The notes beneath the pieces are model-generated. The model worked only from the letters and a program-made list of their open reading frames with translations, was not told the origin of the DNA and made no database searches. A stretch of 64,000 bases of DNA, from positions 3,060-67,059 of the forward strand of contig CAYSHP010000007.1 of assembly GCA_964430875.1 (NCBI GenBank), in the 5' to 3' direction. The translations under genes were made by a program, and so were the position numbers. The stretch is from M55B127 sp035269185 (GTDB lineage Bacteria > Bacillota > Halanaerobiia > Halanaerobiales > M55B127). How positions within the stretch are numbered: the stretch's first letter is position 1; every line of letters begins with the position of its first letter. Shown in pieces: positions 42,641 through 51,844 of the stretch.

Positions 42641-43243
42641 CTAATCATATTTGTTTTTATAATAAAGGTAATCATCATAGTAATCTAAGTCTATGATTAC
42701 CTTTTGGTTATCAATAGGATAATACTCAACTAAGTCTTTATGTTCTTCAATAAATGGTTTTAATCCCATCGGACCTTCTAACTTTTTCATTTCAGATAAG
42801 TATTTTGTACTAATAATCACCGGATGGCCCGGTTTATCATTATAAATAGGCATTATTATCTCAGAGGATGATTTTTCAAACTCACTTATAATATTATCAA
42901 ATATATCTGGTGTAATCAATGGTTGATCTCCCAAAAATATTACCAAGTTTTTTGTGTTATTTGATAAATTATTAATACCCACTTTTAAACTACTGCTCAT
43001 ACCTCTGGTAAAATCAGGATTTTCTTTGATTCTAAAGCGGTTATCATCATAGTAATCTATTTTCTTTTTAACTCTCTCTGCTTCAGCACCTAAGACCACC
43101 CTGATCTCATCATCAATATATTCACTAGCTAATACATTATCAATAACTGTTTCCAGTATTGTCTTATCTTTCCAGGGTAACAGTTGTTTTAATTTTCCCA
43201 TTCTATCCGCTTCACCAGCGGCTAATATAATAGCTGTATACAT
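42641..43243 (-). CDS. MocA-like molybdenum cofactor cytidylyltransferase
   Basis: This nucleotidyltransferase of about 200 residues has the MobA/MocA signature AIILAAGEADRMGKLKQLLPW, LGDQPLI, and the NDKPGHPVII loop. MocA transfers CMP to the molybdopterin cofactor, giving the dinucleotide form used by xanthine-dehydrogenase-type enzymes. The co-location with two such hydroxylases supports MocA over MobA. ATG at 43241-43243 is chosen, nine bases after GAGG; the longer frame would overlap the permease gene. A terminator separates it from the permease gene. Confidence 0.9.
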   Translation of the reverse strand: MYTAIILAAGEADRMGKLKQLLPWKDKTILETVIDNVLASEYIDDEIRVVLGAEAERVKKKIDYYDDNRFRIKENPDFTRGMSSSLKVGINNLSNNTKNLVIFLGDQPLITPDIFDNIISEFEKSSSEIIMPIYNDKPGHPVIISTKYLSEMKKLEGPMGLKPFIEEHKDLVEYYPIDNQKVIIDLDYYDDYLYYKNKYD

Positions 43244-43265
43244 AATAACCATCCTCTTGATTATA

Positions 43266-43289
43266 AAGGGGAGGAAATTTCCTCCCCCT
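43266..43289 (-). terminator. terminator after the AzgA-type permease gene
   Basis: The palindrome GGGGAGGAAATTTCCTCCCC (43268-43287) forms a tight hairpin, followed on the minus strand by TTTATA. The tail is short, so partial readthrough into mocA is possible. Confidence 0.75.
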
Positions 43290-43304
43290 TTTATATTTAT
43301 ATCT

Positions 43305-44627
43305 TTATAAAAACAAGAAGTATGCAATAAATACTGCACCTAATACATAAACTAATGTATTTACTTCTTTTCCTCTACCAGTAAATAACTTAATTAGAGG
43401 GTAAATAATAAAGCCTAAAGCAATTCCATTAGAAATTGAATATGTTAAGGGCATTGCGATCATAGCAATAAAGGCTGGTAATACTTCAGTGAAATCATCC
43501 CAGTCTAAGTCACTTACATTAGTCATCATCATAGTACCTACTATAACTAAAGCAGGGGCAGTAGCTGCACCGGGCACTAGACCAATTAATGGTCTAAAGA
43601 ACAATGCTAAGAAAAATAGGATAGCAGTAACTACACCTGTTAAACCTGTTCTACCACCTTCAGCAACACCGGCAGCAGACTCAATATATGTTGTAACTGT
43701 ACTGGTACCAAAGAGCGCACCACCAGTAGTACCAATCGCATCAGCCAAGAGAGCATTACTTGCTTTTGGTAGGTTACCATCTTCATCAATATAGCCAGCC
43801 TGTTTACTTACTCCTACCAGAGTACCGGCTGTATCAAAAAGGTCAACAAATAAGAATGATAATAAGACTCCTACCATACTTAATCTTAAAGCTGAAGCAA
43901 TATCTAATTGGAATAAAACTTGGTTCCAATCAGCCATCTTAGGCATTGCAAAAATACCATTAAAAGCTGGGGTTACACCATTTGTCCAGCCAAAAGCTGT
44001 CGCTATTAAGATACCCCAGAGGAGTGATCCTTTTATTTTAAGGGAATGTAAAATTCCAGTTACTATTAAACCAATCAGGGCAACTAAAGCAGGCCCTGAT
44101 AATAATGAACCCATACTTACTAAAGTAGCTTCATCATTAACAACGATTCCAGCATTTTGTAGTCCGATAAAAGCAATAAATAAACCTATACCAGCACTAA
44201 TACCAGTTTTTAGATTCATTGGTATAGAGTTAACTATCTTTTTCCGGACCGGCGTCACACTTAAGACAATAAAGATTATACCTTCTATAAATATTATCCC
44301 TAAAGCGGTCTGCCAGGATACACCCATACCAATAACTACAGAATAAGCAAAAAATGCATTTAAGCCCATACCTGAAGCTAGTGCAAATGGATAATTTGTT
44401 AAGAAAGCCATCGCCAAAGTACCTAAAATAATACCAGCAATTGTAGCAATAAATACTCCATTAAAAGGCATCCCTGCTTCACTAAGGATTGATGGGTTTA
44501 CAAATATAATATAAGCCATGGTTAAAAAGGTTGTAAATCCAGCAATTACCTCAGTCTTAGGATCGGTATTGTTCTCTTTAAGTTTAAATACCTTTTCCAG
44601 GAAGCCTCCGTCATTCATTTCGTTCAT
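43305..44627 (-). CDS. AzgA-type purine permease
   Basis: This 440-residue NCS2 transporter of the AzgA/PbuG branch imports adenine, guanine or hypoxanthine by proton symport. The diagnostic TDPKTEVIAGFTTFLTMAYI segment follows the short cytoplasmic N-terminus, then GMGLNAFFAY, and NSIPMNLKTGISAGIGLFIA. There are about 13 helices. ATG at 44625-44627 is chosen, seven bases after AGGAGG, over TTG one codon before. It lies downstream of adenine deaminase, consistent with purine base use. Confidence 0.93.
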   Translation of the reverse strand: MNEMNDGGFLEKVFKLKENNTDPKTEVIAGFTTFLTMAYIIFVNPSILSEAGMPFNGVFIATIAGIILGTLAMAFLTNYPFALASGMGLNAFFAYSVVIGMGVSWQTALGIIFIEGIIFIVLSVTPVRKKIVNSIPMNLKTGISAGIGLFIAFIGLQNAGIVVNDEATLVSMGSLLSGPALVALIGLIVTGILHSLKIKGSLLWGILIATAFGWTNGVTPAFNGIFAMPKMADWNQVLFQLDIASALRLSMVGVLLSFLFVDLFDTAGTLVGVSKQAGYIDEDGNLPKASNALLADAIGTTGGALFGTSTVTTYIESAAGVAEGGRTGLTGVVTAILFFLALFFRPLIGLVPGAATAPALVIVGTMMMTNVSDLDWDDFTEVLPAFIAMIAMPLTYSISNGIALGFIIYPLIKLFTGRGKEVNTLVYVLGAVFIAYFLFL

Positions 44628-44719
44628 CAAATTCCCTCCTTATTAATGATAAGTCTTAATTTAGATAAATATTGAAGATAATCTTACACTTATTTTCCCT
44701 TTTAACACCTCCTCTTAAA

Positions 44720-46435
44720 TTAATCGCCTACTCCTAGGGAAACAAATTTATTCTCATCAATATCAAATAAACCTTGGTCAGTTATTTTTAAAGAAGGAAT
44801 TACTGGTAAAGCCATGAAAGACAAGGTCATAATGGGACTCTGACGAGTTACCCCCATCGAATATACCTTTTCTTTCATCTTCTTTAATTTTTTTGCTACT
44901 TCAGGTATTGAATCTTTAGACATCAAACCGGCAATTTCTAAAGAAAGACAGTCTAATAGTTTACCATCTTCAACTACAGCAATACCACCCTGTAATTTCT
45001 CTATTTCTTTGACTGCTTTATACATATCTTTTGAATTTAAGCCAACCACAATAATATTATGTGAATCATGGCCAATAGAAATAGCTATTGCTCCTTTACG
45101 GAGTCCAAAACCTTTGAGTAATCCTAAACCAACATTCCCGGTTTTTTTATGTCTTTCAACTACAGCTATTTTTACTAAGTTATTAGCAACTAAATCATCA
45201 ATTTTTACTTTCTCATCAAATTTTATAATTTCTTTATCAGTTACTATTTGATCTTTTATTAAGCTCATCACACGATACTCTTTAAAATCGGGTAAATTGA
45301 AGTCCTGTTTTTTTAACTTACCAATATTAACTGATTTAAATATTTTTTCCGATTTTCCTTCTTTTATTTCAGGTAAATTTACAATTAAGCTCTCATTTTC
45401 TGCTACAAGTCGACCATCTTTAAAGACTTTTTCTATATTAAAGTCTTTTAGATTATCAAGAATAACTAAATCTGCTTTATAGCCAGGCGCAATCGCACCC
45501 ACATTATTTAAACCCAAAGCCTTAGCAGAATTAATAGTCGCTAATTTGATAGCCCTTAACGGTGAGATACCATTTTGAATTGCCTTTTTGATCACAAAGT
45601 TAATATGACCGTTTTCATATAAGTCTTCAGGGTCCCTGTCATCTGTGGCAAATAAAAATCTAGATAAATTACTATTATTTACAGCCGGTAGTAAGTTCAC
45701 GAGATCTCGTGTTACTGAGCCCTCTCTGATCATAACATACATACCCTTTGTTACTTTTTCAATTGCTTCCTCAGGTTCAGTACATTCATGATCTGCCATT
45801 ATACCCCCAAGCAGATAAGCATTAAGTGCTTTGCCGCTGACCCCAGGGGCGTGCCCATCGATGAATTTATCACCAATCATATCTATTTTTCCCCAAATGT
45901 TTTTATCTCCTTTGATCACTCCAACAAAATCCATTACTTCACCTAAACCAAAGATCCCTTCTTTGTCTTTAAGTTTAGCTAATTTATCGGCTGTTAACAC
46001 AGCTCCAGAAGTTTCATTAGAGGTAGCAGGTACACAGGAGGGAAGCATTAAATTAAAGTTCCAGGGTAGCTTTGTCCCGCGGTCTAGAAAATATTTGATT
46101 CCATCTAAACCCGCTACATTAGCAATTTCATGTGGATCTGCAAACACAGTTGTGGTGCCTCTTGGCACTATCCAAGCTGCAAATTCATCCACTCTAACCA
46201 TAGCACTTTCAAAATGAAGGTGCCCATCTATAAAACCAGGTGCAATAATATTTTCTTCAAAATCAATCTCCTTTACCCCTTCATAATCACCAATACCAAT
46301 TATCTTACCATCTGCAATTGCAATATCTTCTCTAATTAAGCGTTCATTAAACACATCAACTATTCTTCCGTGCTTTAAGACTAATTCCGCGGGTATTTCA
46401 CCCTTAGCCATTTTTAAAATTCTATTGTTAATCAA
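44720..46435 (-). CDS. ade: adenine deaminase
   Basis: This 571-residue amidohydrolase converts adenine to hypoxanthine and ammonia. Metal-binding and catalytic features are clear: GFIDGHLHFESAM, FADPHEIANV, GHAPGVSG, ADHECTEPEEA and FATDDRDPEDL. The C-terminal adenine deaminase domain is also present, with SIGHDSHNI and MTLSFMALPVIPSLKITD. Length matches the family. The start is TTG at 46433-46435, six bases after GGAGGG. It lies between the PreA-like gene and the AzgA permease gene, so adenine import and deamination are coupled. The hypoxanthine then feeds the hydroxylases upstream in the same region. Confidence 0.96.
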   Translation of the reverse strand: MINNRILKMAKGEIPAELVLKHGRIVDVFNERLIREDIAIADGKIIGIGDYEGVKEIDFEENIIAPGFIDGHLHFESAMVRVDEFAAWIVPRGTTTVFADPHEIANVAGLDGIKYFLDRGTKLPWNFNLMLPSCVPATSNETSGAVLTADKLAKLKDKEGIFGLGEVMDFVGVIKGDKNIWGKIDMIGDKFIDGHAPGVSGKALNAYLLGGIMADHECTEPEEAIEKVTKGMYVMIREGSVTRDLVNLLPAVNNSNLSRFLFATDDRDPEDLYENGHINFVIKKAIQNGISPLRAIKLATINSAKALGLNNVGAIAPGYKADLVILDNLKDFNIEKVFKDGRLVAENESLIVNLPEIKEGKSEKIFKSVNIGKLKKQDFNLPDFKEYRVMSLIKDQIVTDKEIIKFDEKVKIDDLVANNLVKIAVVERHKKTGNVGLGLLKGFGLRKGAIAISIGHDSHNIIVVGLNSKDMYKAVKEIEKLQGGIAVVEDGKLLDCLSLEIAGLMSKDSIPEVAKKLKKMKEKVYSMGVTRQSPIMTLSFMALPVIPSLKITDQGLFDIDENKFVSLGVGD

Positions 46436-46489
46436 TTTAATCCCTCCCTCCCTTATACTTATTATCTATTATATTCTTATATGTTTTAA

Positions 46490-47578
46490 TTACTCTAATT
46501 TTAATGCACCAAAGTTACAACGGGTGATACATAGTCCACAGCCTGCACATTTATCAGGATCGATGACAATATAGTCTCTACTTTCATTATATGAAATAGC
46601 ATCATATACACAACTGGTGATACATAAGCCACAAGTGGTACAGTTTTCTTCAATTACTGTTGGTACAACTGTATTAAAGTTAGCTTCTTCTTTAACCACC
46701 TGAGCAGTTAAACCTTTAATATCATTTACACTTTCATATCCATTTTCATCTAAGAATTTATTTAATTCTTCATTTATTTTCTTATAGACACTAGGACCAT
46801 TTACAATAGCTTCTGTACAAACCTGTACAGCAGATGCTCCAGCCATAAACATCTTGGCAGCTCTTAAGCCGCTATCAATACCACCTACACCAATAACAGG
46901 AATATCAACATTATTGGAGGCTTGGTAAACTGCTCTTAAGGCCAGTGGGAATATAGCTTCACCTGATAGCCAGCCAAATCCATTGTCACTACCCATTACT
47001 GGTTTTCCAGTTTTGGGATCAATATCTAAGGTTGGGCCAAAGGAATTAATCAATACAATACCATCTGCACCAGCTTCTTCAGCCGCTTTAGCAAATTCTG
47101 GTATGTCAATTCCCGGACTTAATTTAACGAAAACTGGAATATCGACTTCATCTTTAGCTGCTTTAATACTTTCTTCCATGGGAGTTGTGTCATCACCTAA
47201 ATAGTGAGTAGAAAGTTCTAAAGCATCTGCATACTTTTCTACCTTTTTAGCTAACTCTCTAATTTGATCTTTTGTATAACCAATACCTGCTATAACGGGT
47301 AAGCCTAATTCTCTAATCACAGGATATTCCTCTTCTAGCCAATGTTCTGGAGTTAGTTCGGACCATAGTTCAGTATTTAAGAAACCACCTTTTATTCTAG
47401 CCATGTTTGGTCTCGGTACTTTAGCAGCCGTAGTAGAGATAGTCTTTGTAACGATTGCACCAGCCCCACCATTTTTGGCTCTTTTTGCTGCTTTTGCATC
47501 TTTAACTGGCGGACCGGCCGCCGGCATAACGGGATTATCTAATTCAATTCCTGCAAATTCTACTTTTAAATCAGCCAT
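46490..47578 (-). CDS. PreA-like dihydropyrimidine dehydrogenase/dihydroorotate dehydrogenase family, ferredoxin-fused
   Basis: This 362-residue protein has an FMN-binding TIM barrel (about 1-290), with AGIELDNPVMPAAGPPV, VKLSPGIDI and IGVGGIDSGLRA. Two ferredoxin-type cysteine clusters follow (CTTCGLCITSC and CAGCGLCITRC near the end). PreA works with the flavoprotein PreT on uracil and thymine; no PreT homologue is adjacent. The ferredoxin clusters suggest it can take electrons from or give them to another partner. It could act on a purine-derived ring. ATG at 47576-47578 has AGGAG eight bases upstream. Confidence 0.88.
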   Translation of the reverse strand: MADLKVEFAGIELDNPVMPAAGPPVKDAKAAKRAKNGGAGAIVTKTISTTAAKVPRPNMARIKGGFLNTELWSELTPEHWLEEEYPVIRELGLPVIAGIGYTKDQIRELAKKVEKYADALELSTHYLGDDTTPMEESIKAAKDEVDIPVFVKLSPGIDIPEFAKAAEEAGADGIVLINSFGPTLDIDPKTGKPVMGSDNGFGWLSGEAIFPLALRAVYQASNNVDIPVIGVGGIDSGLRAAKMFMAGASAVQVCTEAIVNGPSVYKKINEELNKFLDENGYESVNDIKGLTAQVVKEEANFNTVVPTVIEENCTTCGLCITSCVYDAISYNESRDYIVIDPDKCAGCGLCITRCNFGALKLE

Positions 47579-47583
47579 CAATA

Positions 47584-48162
47584 TCACTCCTCATTTTTAT
47601 TAATTTTCATAATTGTCTTTCTTAATTCTTGATAAATATCTTCAAAAACAGATTCATGGTTTTTTTCTTTAACCCTATACATACTTATATCATTTCTGCT
47701 TCTTATCTTATCTAAAAACTTGTTATGCTCATCTTTGATTACAGCCAATACTGGTTTTTTACTGTCCATAATTTCAAACACTTTTTCTTGAAATTTTAAA
47801 GCCTTCAGCTCAAACCTCCCAAGTTCATCCATGACTAATATATCTCGAAATTTGCTTCCAATTTCTAAAAACTGAACTCCTTTATCATCAAAAACCTCGG
47901 GATTAACTTGCCAATCTTGGGAAGGATGGTCTCTTTTCGCAAAAATCTGACATTTCTTTTTAAACCCTGCTGAATCTTTTCCCTGCCAATGGTAATAGTA
48001 ATCCAGAGGATCTGTTAGGTAAAAACTTAACCACTGATTTATATTGCCTGTTCGACCTACTACAAATCCTCCGGGTTTTAGATTCAATTTATCTAAAATT
48101 CTTTTTACAATAGTACTTTTACCGACATACTTATCTCCGGTAATCAATATATTGTTTGGCAT
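47584..48162 (-). CDS. P-loop nucleoside-triphosphatase, THEP1-like
   Basis: This 192-residue protein has Walker A GDKYVGKST at the N-terminus and a Walker B-like ILVMDELGRFE in the middle, matching the NTPase_1/THEP1 group. Its role beside molybdenum hydroxylase genes is not known; a part in cofactor delivery or enzyme maturation is plausible but unproven. The ATG overlaps the stop of the split hydroxylase subunit by one base (TAATG). It is followed five bases later by the PreA-like gene. Confidence 0.82.
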   Translation of the reverse strand: MPNNILITGDKYVGKSTIVKRILDKLNLKPGGFVVGRTGNINQWLSFYLTDPLDYYYHWQGKDSAGFKKKCQIFAKRDHPSQDWQVNPEVFDDKGVQFLEIGSKFRDILVMDELGRFELKALKFQEKVFEIMDSKKPVLAVIKDEHNKFLDKIRSRNDISMYRVKEKNHESVFEDIYQELRKTIMKINKNEE

Positions 48163-49151
48163 TAATTATTTTTTTCCTCTAATGCATCTAATATTTTTTC
48201 TGGTGTAATCGGTAGACTTTTAATTCTAACACCGATTGCATCATAAACTGCATTTGCCACGGCAGGACTAGCAGCAATTAAAGTAGGTTCACCTACTCCT
48301 TTAGAGCCAAAAGGTCCATCAGAATCTTTATTTTCAATTAAGGTACTTTCAAACTCGGGAATATCTTTAATACTGGGAACCAGGTAATTAGTCATATCGG
48401 CATTTAAGGTAATACCATCTTTAATCACTTGATCTTCCATTAAAGCCATACCTAATCCCTGAACTGTACCACCTTCAATTTGACCGTGTACATTTTGCGG
48501 ATTAATAGCTTTTCCTACATCTAAAGCCGTATAGACATTCATTACTTCAATAATACCAGTATCGGTATCTACTTCTATATCCATCACCTGAGTCATAAAA
48601 GTATAGGCTACATAGTTTTTCTCAGTTTGGCCTGTTTTCTTATCAGGGGCATAAGTTTTAGGAAAAAAGCTTGCTTCAGCACTCAGTTTTTTTCCTTTTT
48701 CTTCAATTATGTCTGCTAATTGCCAATAAGTTATCTTTTTATCCTCATCACAAGCGTATAATTCACCCTCCTTAACAGTTAATTCTGGATGGTTACTGTT
48801 AAAATAAAGGCTGCCATGGTGATAGATTTTACCCATAACTTCTTCGGCCGCTTCTCTTACTGCATTACCGGAAAAGAAGGTTTGTCTACTAGCAGAAGTA
48901 GAACCGGAATTTTTTGCATTGTGAGTATCCTGACCGACAATTTCAATATAGGAAGGATCTATTTTTAAGACTTCCGCAGCAATCTGAATCATTGTTGTTA
49001 AAAAGCCTTGACCCATATCTGCACCAGCTGTTCTTAATTTAATCTTCTTGTCTGGGGTGATTTCTATTTCAGCAATGGAATGATCGGGAAAACCCTCACC
49101 ATATCCAAAGCCGAACATTATTGAGGCCATACCTCTTCCTTTTTTTCTCAT
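48162..49151 (-). CDS. xanthine-dehydrogenase-type molybdopterin subunit, C-terminal half
   Basis: This 329-residue protein corresponds to about the last 330 residues of the one-piece subunit at 55844-58141. It has the MoCo-binding segments TAGADMGQGFLTTM and SGSTSASRQTF, the second-domain TALDVGKAINPQNVHGQIEGG, and the catalytic glutamate in GSKGVGEPTL. The start ATG overlaps the stop of the N-terminal half by four bases (ATGA), so both are probably made together and form one active site. A split large subunit is known from nicotinate dehydrogenase (NdhL/NdhM). Substrate may be a purine or related N-heterocycle. Confidence 0.9.
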   Translation of the reverse strand: MRKKGRGMASIMFGFGYGEGFPDHSIAEIEITPDKKIKLRTAGADMGQGFLTTMIQIAAEVLKIDPSYIEIVGQDTHNAKNSGSTSASRQTFFSGNAVREAAEEVMGKIYHHGSLYFNSNHPELTVKEGELYACDEDKKITYWQLADIIEEKGKKLSAEASFFPKTYAPDKKTGQTEKNYVAYTFMTQVMDIEVDTDTGIIEVMNVYTALDVGKAINPQNVHGQIEGGTVQGLGMALMEDQVIKDGITLNADMTNYLVPSIKDIPEFESTLIENKDSDGPFGSKGVGEPTLIAASPAVANAVYDAIGVRIKSLPITPEKILDALEEKNN

Positions 49152-50467
49152 TTGTTAATCTCCCCCTCCCATTTCGACAGATTAATTGCTTCTTCTATTG
49201 TTCTTTTAGTATTTACACTTTTCCCTAACATCTGACCATTGGGAGTAATTGAACCGGTATCATAAGCATTTTGATATCTAAATTGAGCAGGATCCATATT
49301 TAACTTCTGAGCAATTATATCAATTTGTGATTCATAAGCAAATGCCATCTGGGTTGTACCAAAACCGCGCATAGCACCACCATAGGTGTTATTGGTATAA
49401 ACTGCATAAGAAGTACCACGTACATTGGATACATTATATGGACCTGTACAGTGATACATTCCTTTATGAACTACAGCCGGGCCACTAGAAGCATAAGCTC
49501 CGGTATCTCCGATTACAAATACCTGCCAGGCAGTTAGATATCCATCATTTGTTACACCTGTCTTAGCTCTAATGGTAAGAGGGTGTCTTTTTGATTGAGA
49601 AATCATTGATTCTTCTCTTGTATATTCTAATTTAACCGGTCTATTTACACGCATTGCTGCTAAAGCAAGGTGAATATGAACTGAAACATCTTCTTTTTTA
49701 CCAAAAGCTCCCCCAATTGCAGCATTTATTATTCTAATCTTATCTTTCGACATATTTAAAGATTGAGCAACATCAGCTTGGGTATCATGTAACCACTGAG
49801 AAGCAGTCCAAATCTTTATTTCACCAGATTTTTCATCATAGACTGCATAGCCTGCCTCATTTTGTATAGGAAGTTGGTCGATATGTTGAGTCTGATAATC
49901 GTTTTTTACTATAAAATCAGCTTCTTCAAACCCTTTATCTACATCACCTTTTTCTAGATGATGATCAACTAAGATATTTTTGCGGTTTACATCGGGACTT
50001 AAATATTCTGTACATAAATCATCTAAATCCTCATGAATGGCAGGAGCGTCTTTTTCGATGGCTCGATGTGCGTTATCAATAACTTCTAATTTTTCTACTT
50101 CTACTTCGATTTTTTCTCTTGCTTTTAAGGCAGCTTCGGCTGTTTCAGCTACAACTATGGCTAAAGCATCTCCCATAAATCTCATTTTTTCACCAATTTT
50201 AATTAAAACAGGTTGGTCTTTAATGATTAGACCAAATTTATTGAGATCTGGGTAGTCTGCTTCTGTAATGATATCTACGACGCCCTTAACTTTCTTAGCC
50301 TTACTAATATCTAAATCTTTTAAAATCGCATGAGGATAAGTTGCTCTTTTGACTTTAACATGTAAATAATCATCAAACTTTAAATCAGATGGGTAATTAG
50401 CTTGTCCGGTGACTTTATCCTTTGCATCTACTTTTAAGATGTCTTCTCCTACATATCTTTTAGACAT
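49148..50467 (-). CDS. xanthine-dehydrogenase-type molybdopterin subunit, N-terminal half
   Basis: This 439-residue protein covers the hammerhead domain (about 1-120) and the first MoCo-binding domain of a xanthine dehydrogenase large subunit. The segments AAIGGAFGKKEDVSVHIHLA and AMRGFGTTQ are clear. Its substrate-pocket arginine (MRGFG) is retained. The chain ends in WEGEINK exactly where the one-piece homologue continues, and the other half starts there. ATG at 50465-50467 is chosen, overlapping the iron-sulphur subunit's end; the longer frame has no ribosome site. Confidence 0.9.
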   Translation of the reverse strand: MSKRYVGEDILKVDAKDKVTGQANYPSDLKFDDYLHVKVKRATYPHAILKDLDISKAKKVKGVVDIITEADYPDLNKFGLIIKDQPVLIKIGEKMRFMGDALAIVVAETAEAALKAREKIEVEVEKLEVIDNAHRAIEKDAPAIHEDLDDLCTEYLSPDVNRKNILVDHHLEKGDVDKGFEEADFIVKNDYQTQHIDQLPIQNEAGYAVYDEKSGEIKIWTASQWLHDTQADVAQSLNMSKDKIRIINAAIGGAFGKKEDVSVHIHLALAAMRVNRPVKLEYTREESMISQSKRHPLTIRAKTGVTNDGYLTAWQVFVIGDTGAYASSGPAVVHKGMYHCTGPYNVSNVRGTSYAVYTNNTYGGAMRGFGTTQMAFAYESQIDIIAQKLNMDPAQFRYQNAYDTGSITPNGQMLGKSVNTKRTIEEAINLSKWEGEINK

Positions 50468-50942
50468 TATCTTCACCCCCACTTTGCATCTTGTGGGATG
50501 CCTCTTTGACAGCATCAACTATCTTGACATATCCGGTACATCTACATATATTACCGGATAAACCTCTTTTGATTTCTTCATCACCTGGATTTATATTATC
50601 ATCGAGTAACTTTTTGCTGGACATAATCATTCCGGGTATACAAAAACCACACTGTACTGCCCCGGTTTCAATAAAGGACTGCTGGATTGGGTGTAACTTC
50701 TCTTTATCTCCTAATCCTTCTACAGTCTGTATCTCAGCACCATCAGCCTGGGGAGCTAATACCAGACAAGAAGCTACCACTTTATTATTCATGATTACTG
50801 TACAAGCACCACATTCACCTTTTCCACAACCTTCTTTAGTTCCTGTTAGTCCAAGATCTTCTCTTAAAAGGTCTAGTAAGCGGGTATGTGGTTTAACATC
50901 TACTTCTCTTTTTTGACCATTAACTGTTAATTTAATTTTCAT
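50460..50942 (-). CDS. xanthine-dehydrogenase-type [2Fe-2S] subunit (split-enzyme set)
   Basis: This 160-residue small subunit binds two [2Fe-2S] clusters. The plant-type cysteines are in GCGKGECGACTV with a later cysteine in ASCLVLA, and the second cluster in QCGFCIPG and GNICRCTGY. It passes electrons from the molybdenum centre towards the FAD subunit. Its ATG overlaps the FAD subunit's stop by four bases and its end overlaps the next subunit by eight, giving a tightly coupled set. Confidence 0.94.
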   Translation of the reverse strand: MKIKLTVNGQKREVDVKPHTRLLDLLREDLGLTGTKEGCGKGECGACTVIMNNKVVASCLVLAPQADGAEIQTVEGLGDKEKLHPIQQSFIETGAVQCGFCIPGMIMSSKKLLDDNINPGDEEIKRGLSGNICRCTGYVKIVDAVKEASHKMQSGGEDNV

Positions 50943-51844
50943 TGGTTAATCACCTCATTTAGGGCACTTTTAGTTATATTAAAAGCGACCTGTCTGCGGT
51001 ATTTAGCTGTACCTCTAATATCATCAATCGGTGATATTTTATCTGAAACTATCTGTGCTATTTCTTCTATATTTACATTATTAATTTTTTTGGCAAGTAA
51101 TTCATCTTCTGCTTTTTTAATTCTAAGTGGTGTTGGAGCAGCTGAACCCACACATATTCTACTTTCTTTAATTTTTTTATCTTCATCAAACACAATATTA
51201 AAAGCTAAACTTATTGATGAAATAACGAGGGCTTTTCTTTTACCTACTTTAACCCAGGCCCCTCTGTACATTTCATCTCTTAAAGGAAGAATTATTTTTT
51301 CAACAATTTCTCCCTTTTTTAATACATTTTTCTTGGGCCCTGTAAAAAATTCATTGGCATCTACAATACGTTCCCCATCTTTTGAAATCAGTTTTAATTT
51401 AGCATTATAGACTAAAAGGGGTGGTAGTAAATCACCGGCTGGTGATGATGTAACAATATTCCCACCAATAGTACCCCTACTTCTAATCTGGGGTGAACCG
51501 ACATCAGCCGCTGCCTGTTGAATGACAGGGAAAAGTTCTTTGATCTTATCTAATTTATAGAGTCTTTCATGAGTGACCATAGAACCAATTTCGACCTTAT
51601 CATCATAAATCTTGATCTCTTTAAATTCACTTACCCAGTTTAAATCGAGCCATCTATCAACTTTATATAGATTATTATAATGTTCAACTAAAAGATCAGT
51701 ACCTCCCGCTATTACGGTAAGGGCATCCTCATAATCTCTCAATACCTGCATTAATCCTTCTTTTGTTTGTGGCCTAAAGTAACTGTTAAAATCTTCTCCA
51801 GAAGTCTTTGGCCTGTTGTTTGCATTTTTTGATTGTTTTTTCAT
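50939..51844 (-). CDS. xanthine-dehydrogenase-type FAD subunit (split-enzyme set)
   Basis: This 301-residue FAD-binding subunit has the flavin signature VIAGGTDLLVEHYN near residue 45, then IRSRGTIGGNIVTSSPAGDLLPPLL. The family normally begins near the YFRPQTKEGLMQVL segment; here about 20 extra residues come from DNA that overlaps the 3' end of ssnA by 59 bases. No other start codon is available between, so the overlap seems genuine. AGGAGG lies about 13 bases before the ATG, farther than ideal. Confidence 0.9.
   Translation of the reverse strand: MKKQSKNANNRPKTSGEDFNSYFRPQTKEGLMQVLRDYEDALTVIAGGTDLLVEHYNNLYKVDRWLDLNWVSEFKEIKIYDDKVEIGSMVTHERLYKLDKIKELFPVIQQAAADVGSPQIRSRGTIGGNIVTSSPAGDLLPPLLVYNAKLKLISKDGERIVDANEFFTGPKKNVLKKGEIVEKIILPLRDEMYRGAWVKVGKRKALVISSISLAFNIVFDEDKKIKESRICVGSAAPTPLRIKKAEDELLAKKINNVNIEEIAQIVSDKISPIDDIRGTAKYRRQVAFNITKSALNEVINQ

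Noticed and set aside
48162..50467. Simple frameshift error as explanation of the split molybdopterin subunit
   Set aside because: The second half has its own ATG overlapping the stop by ATGA, the two lengths add up to the full subunit, and a split form is known in nicotinate dehydrogenase. A frameshift is not excluded, but a natural split is the better reading.
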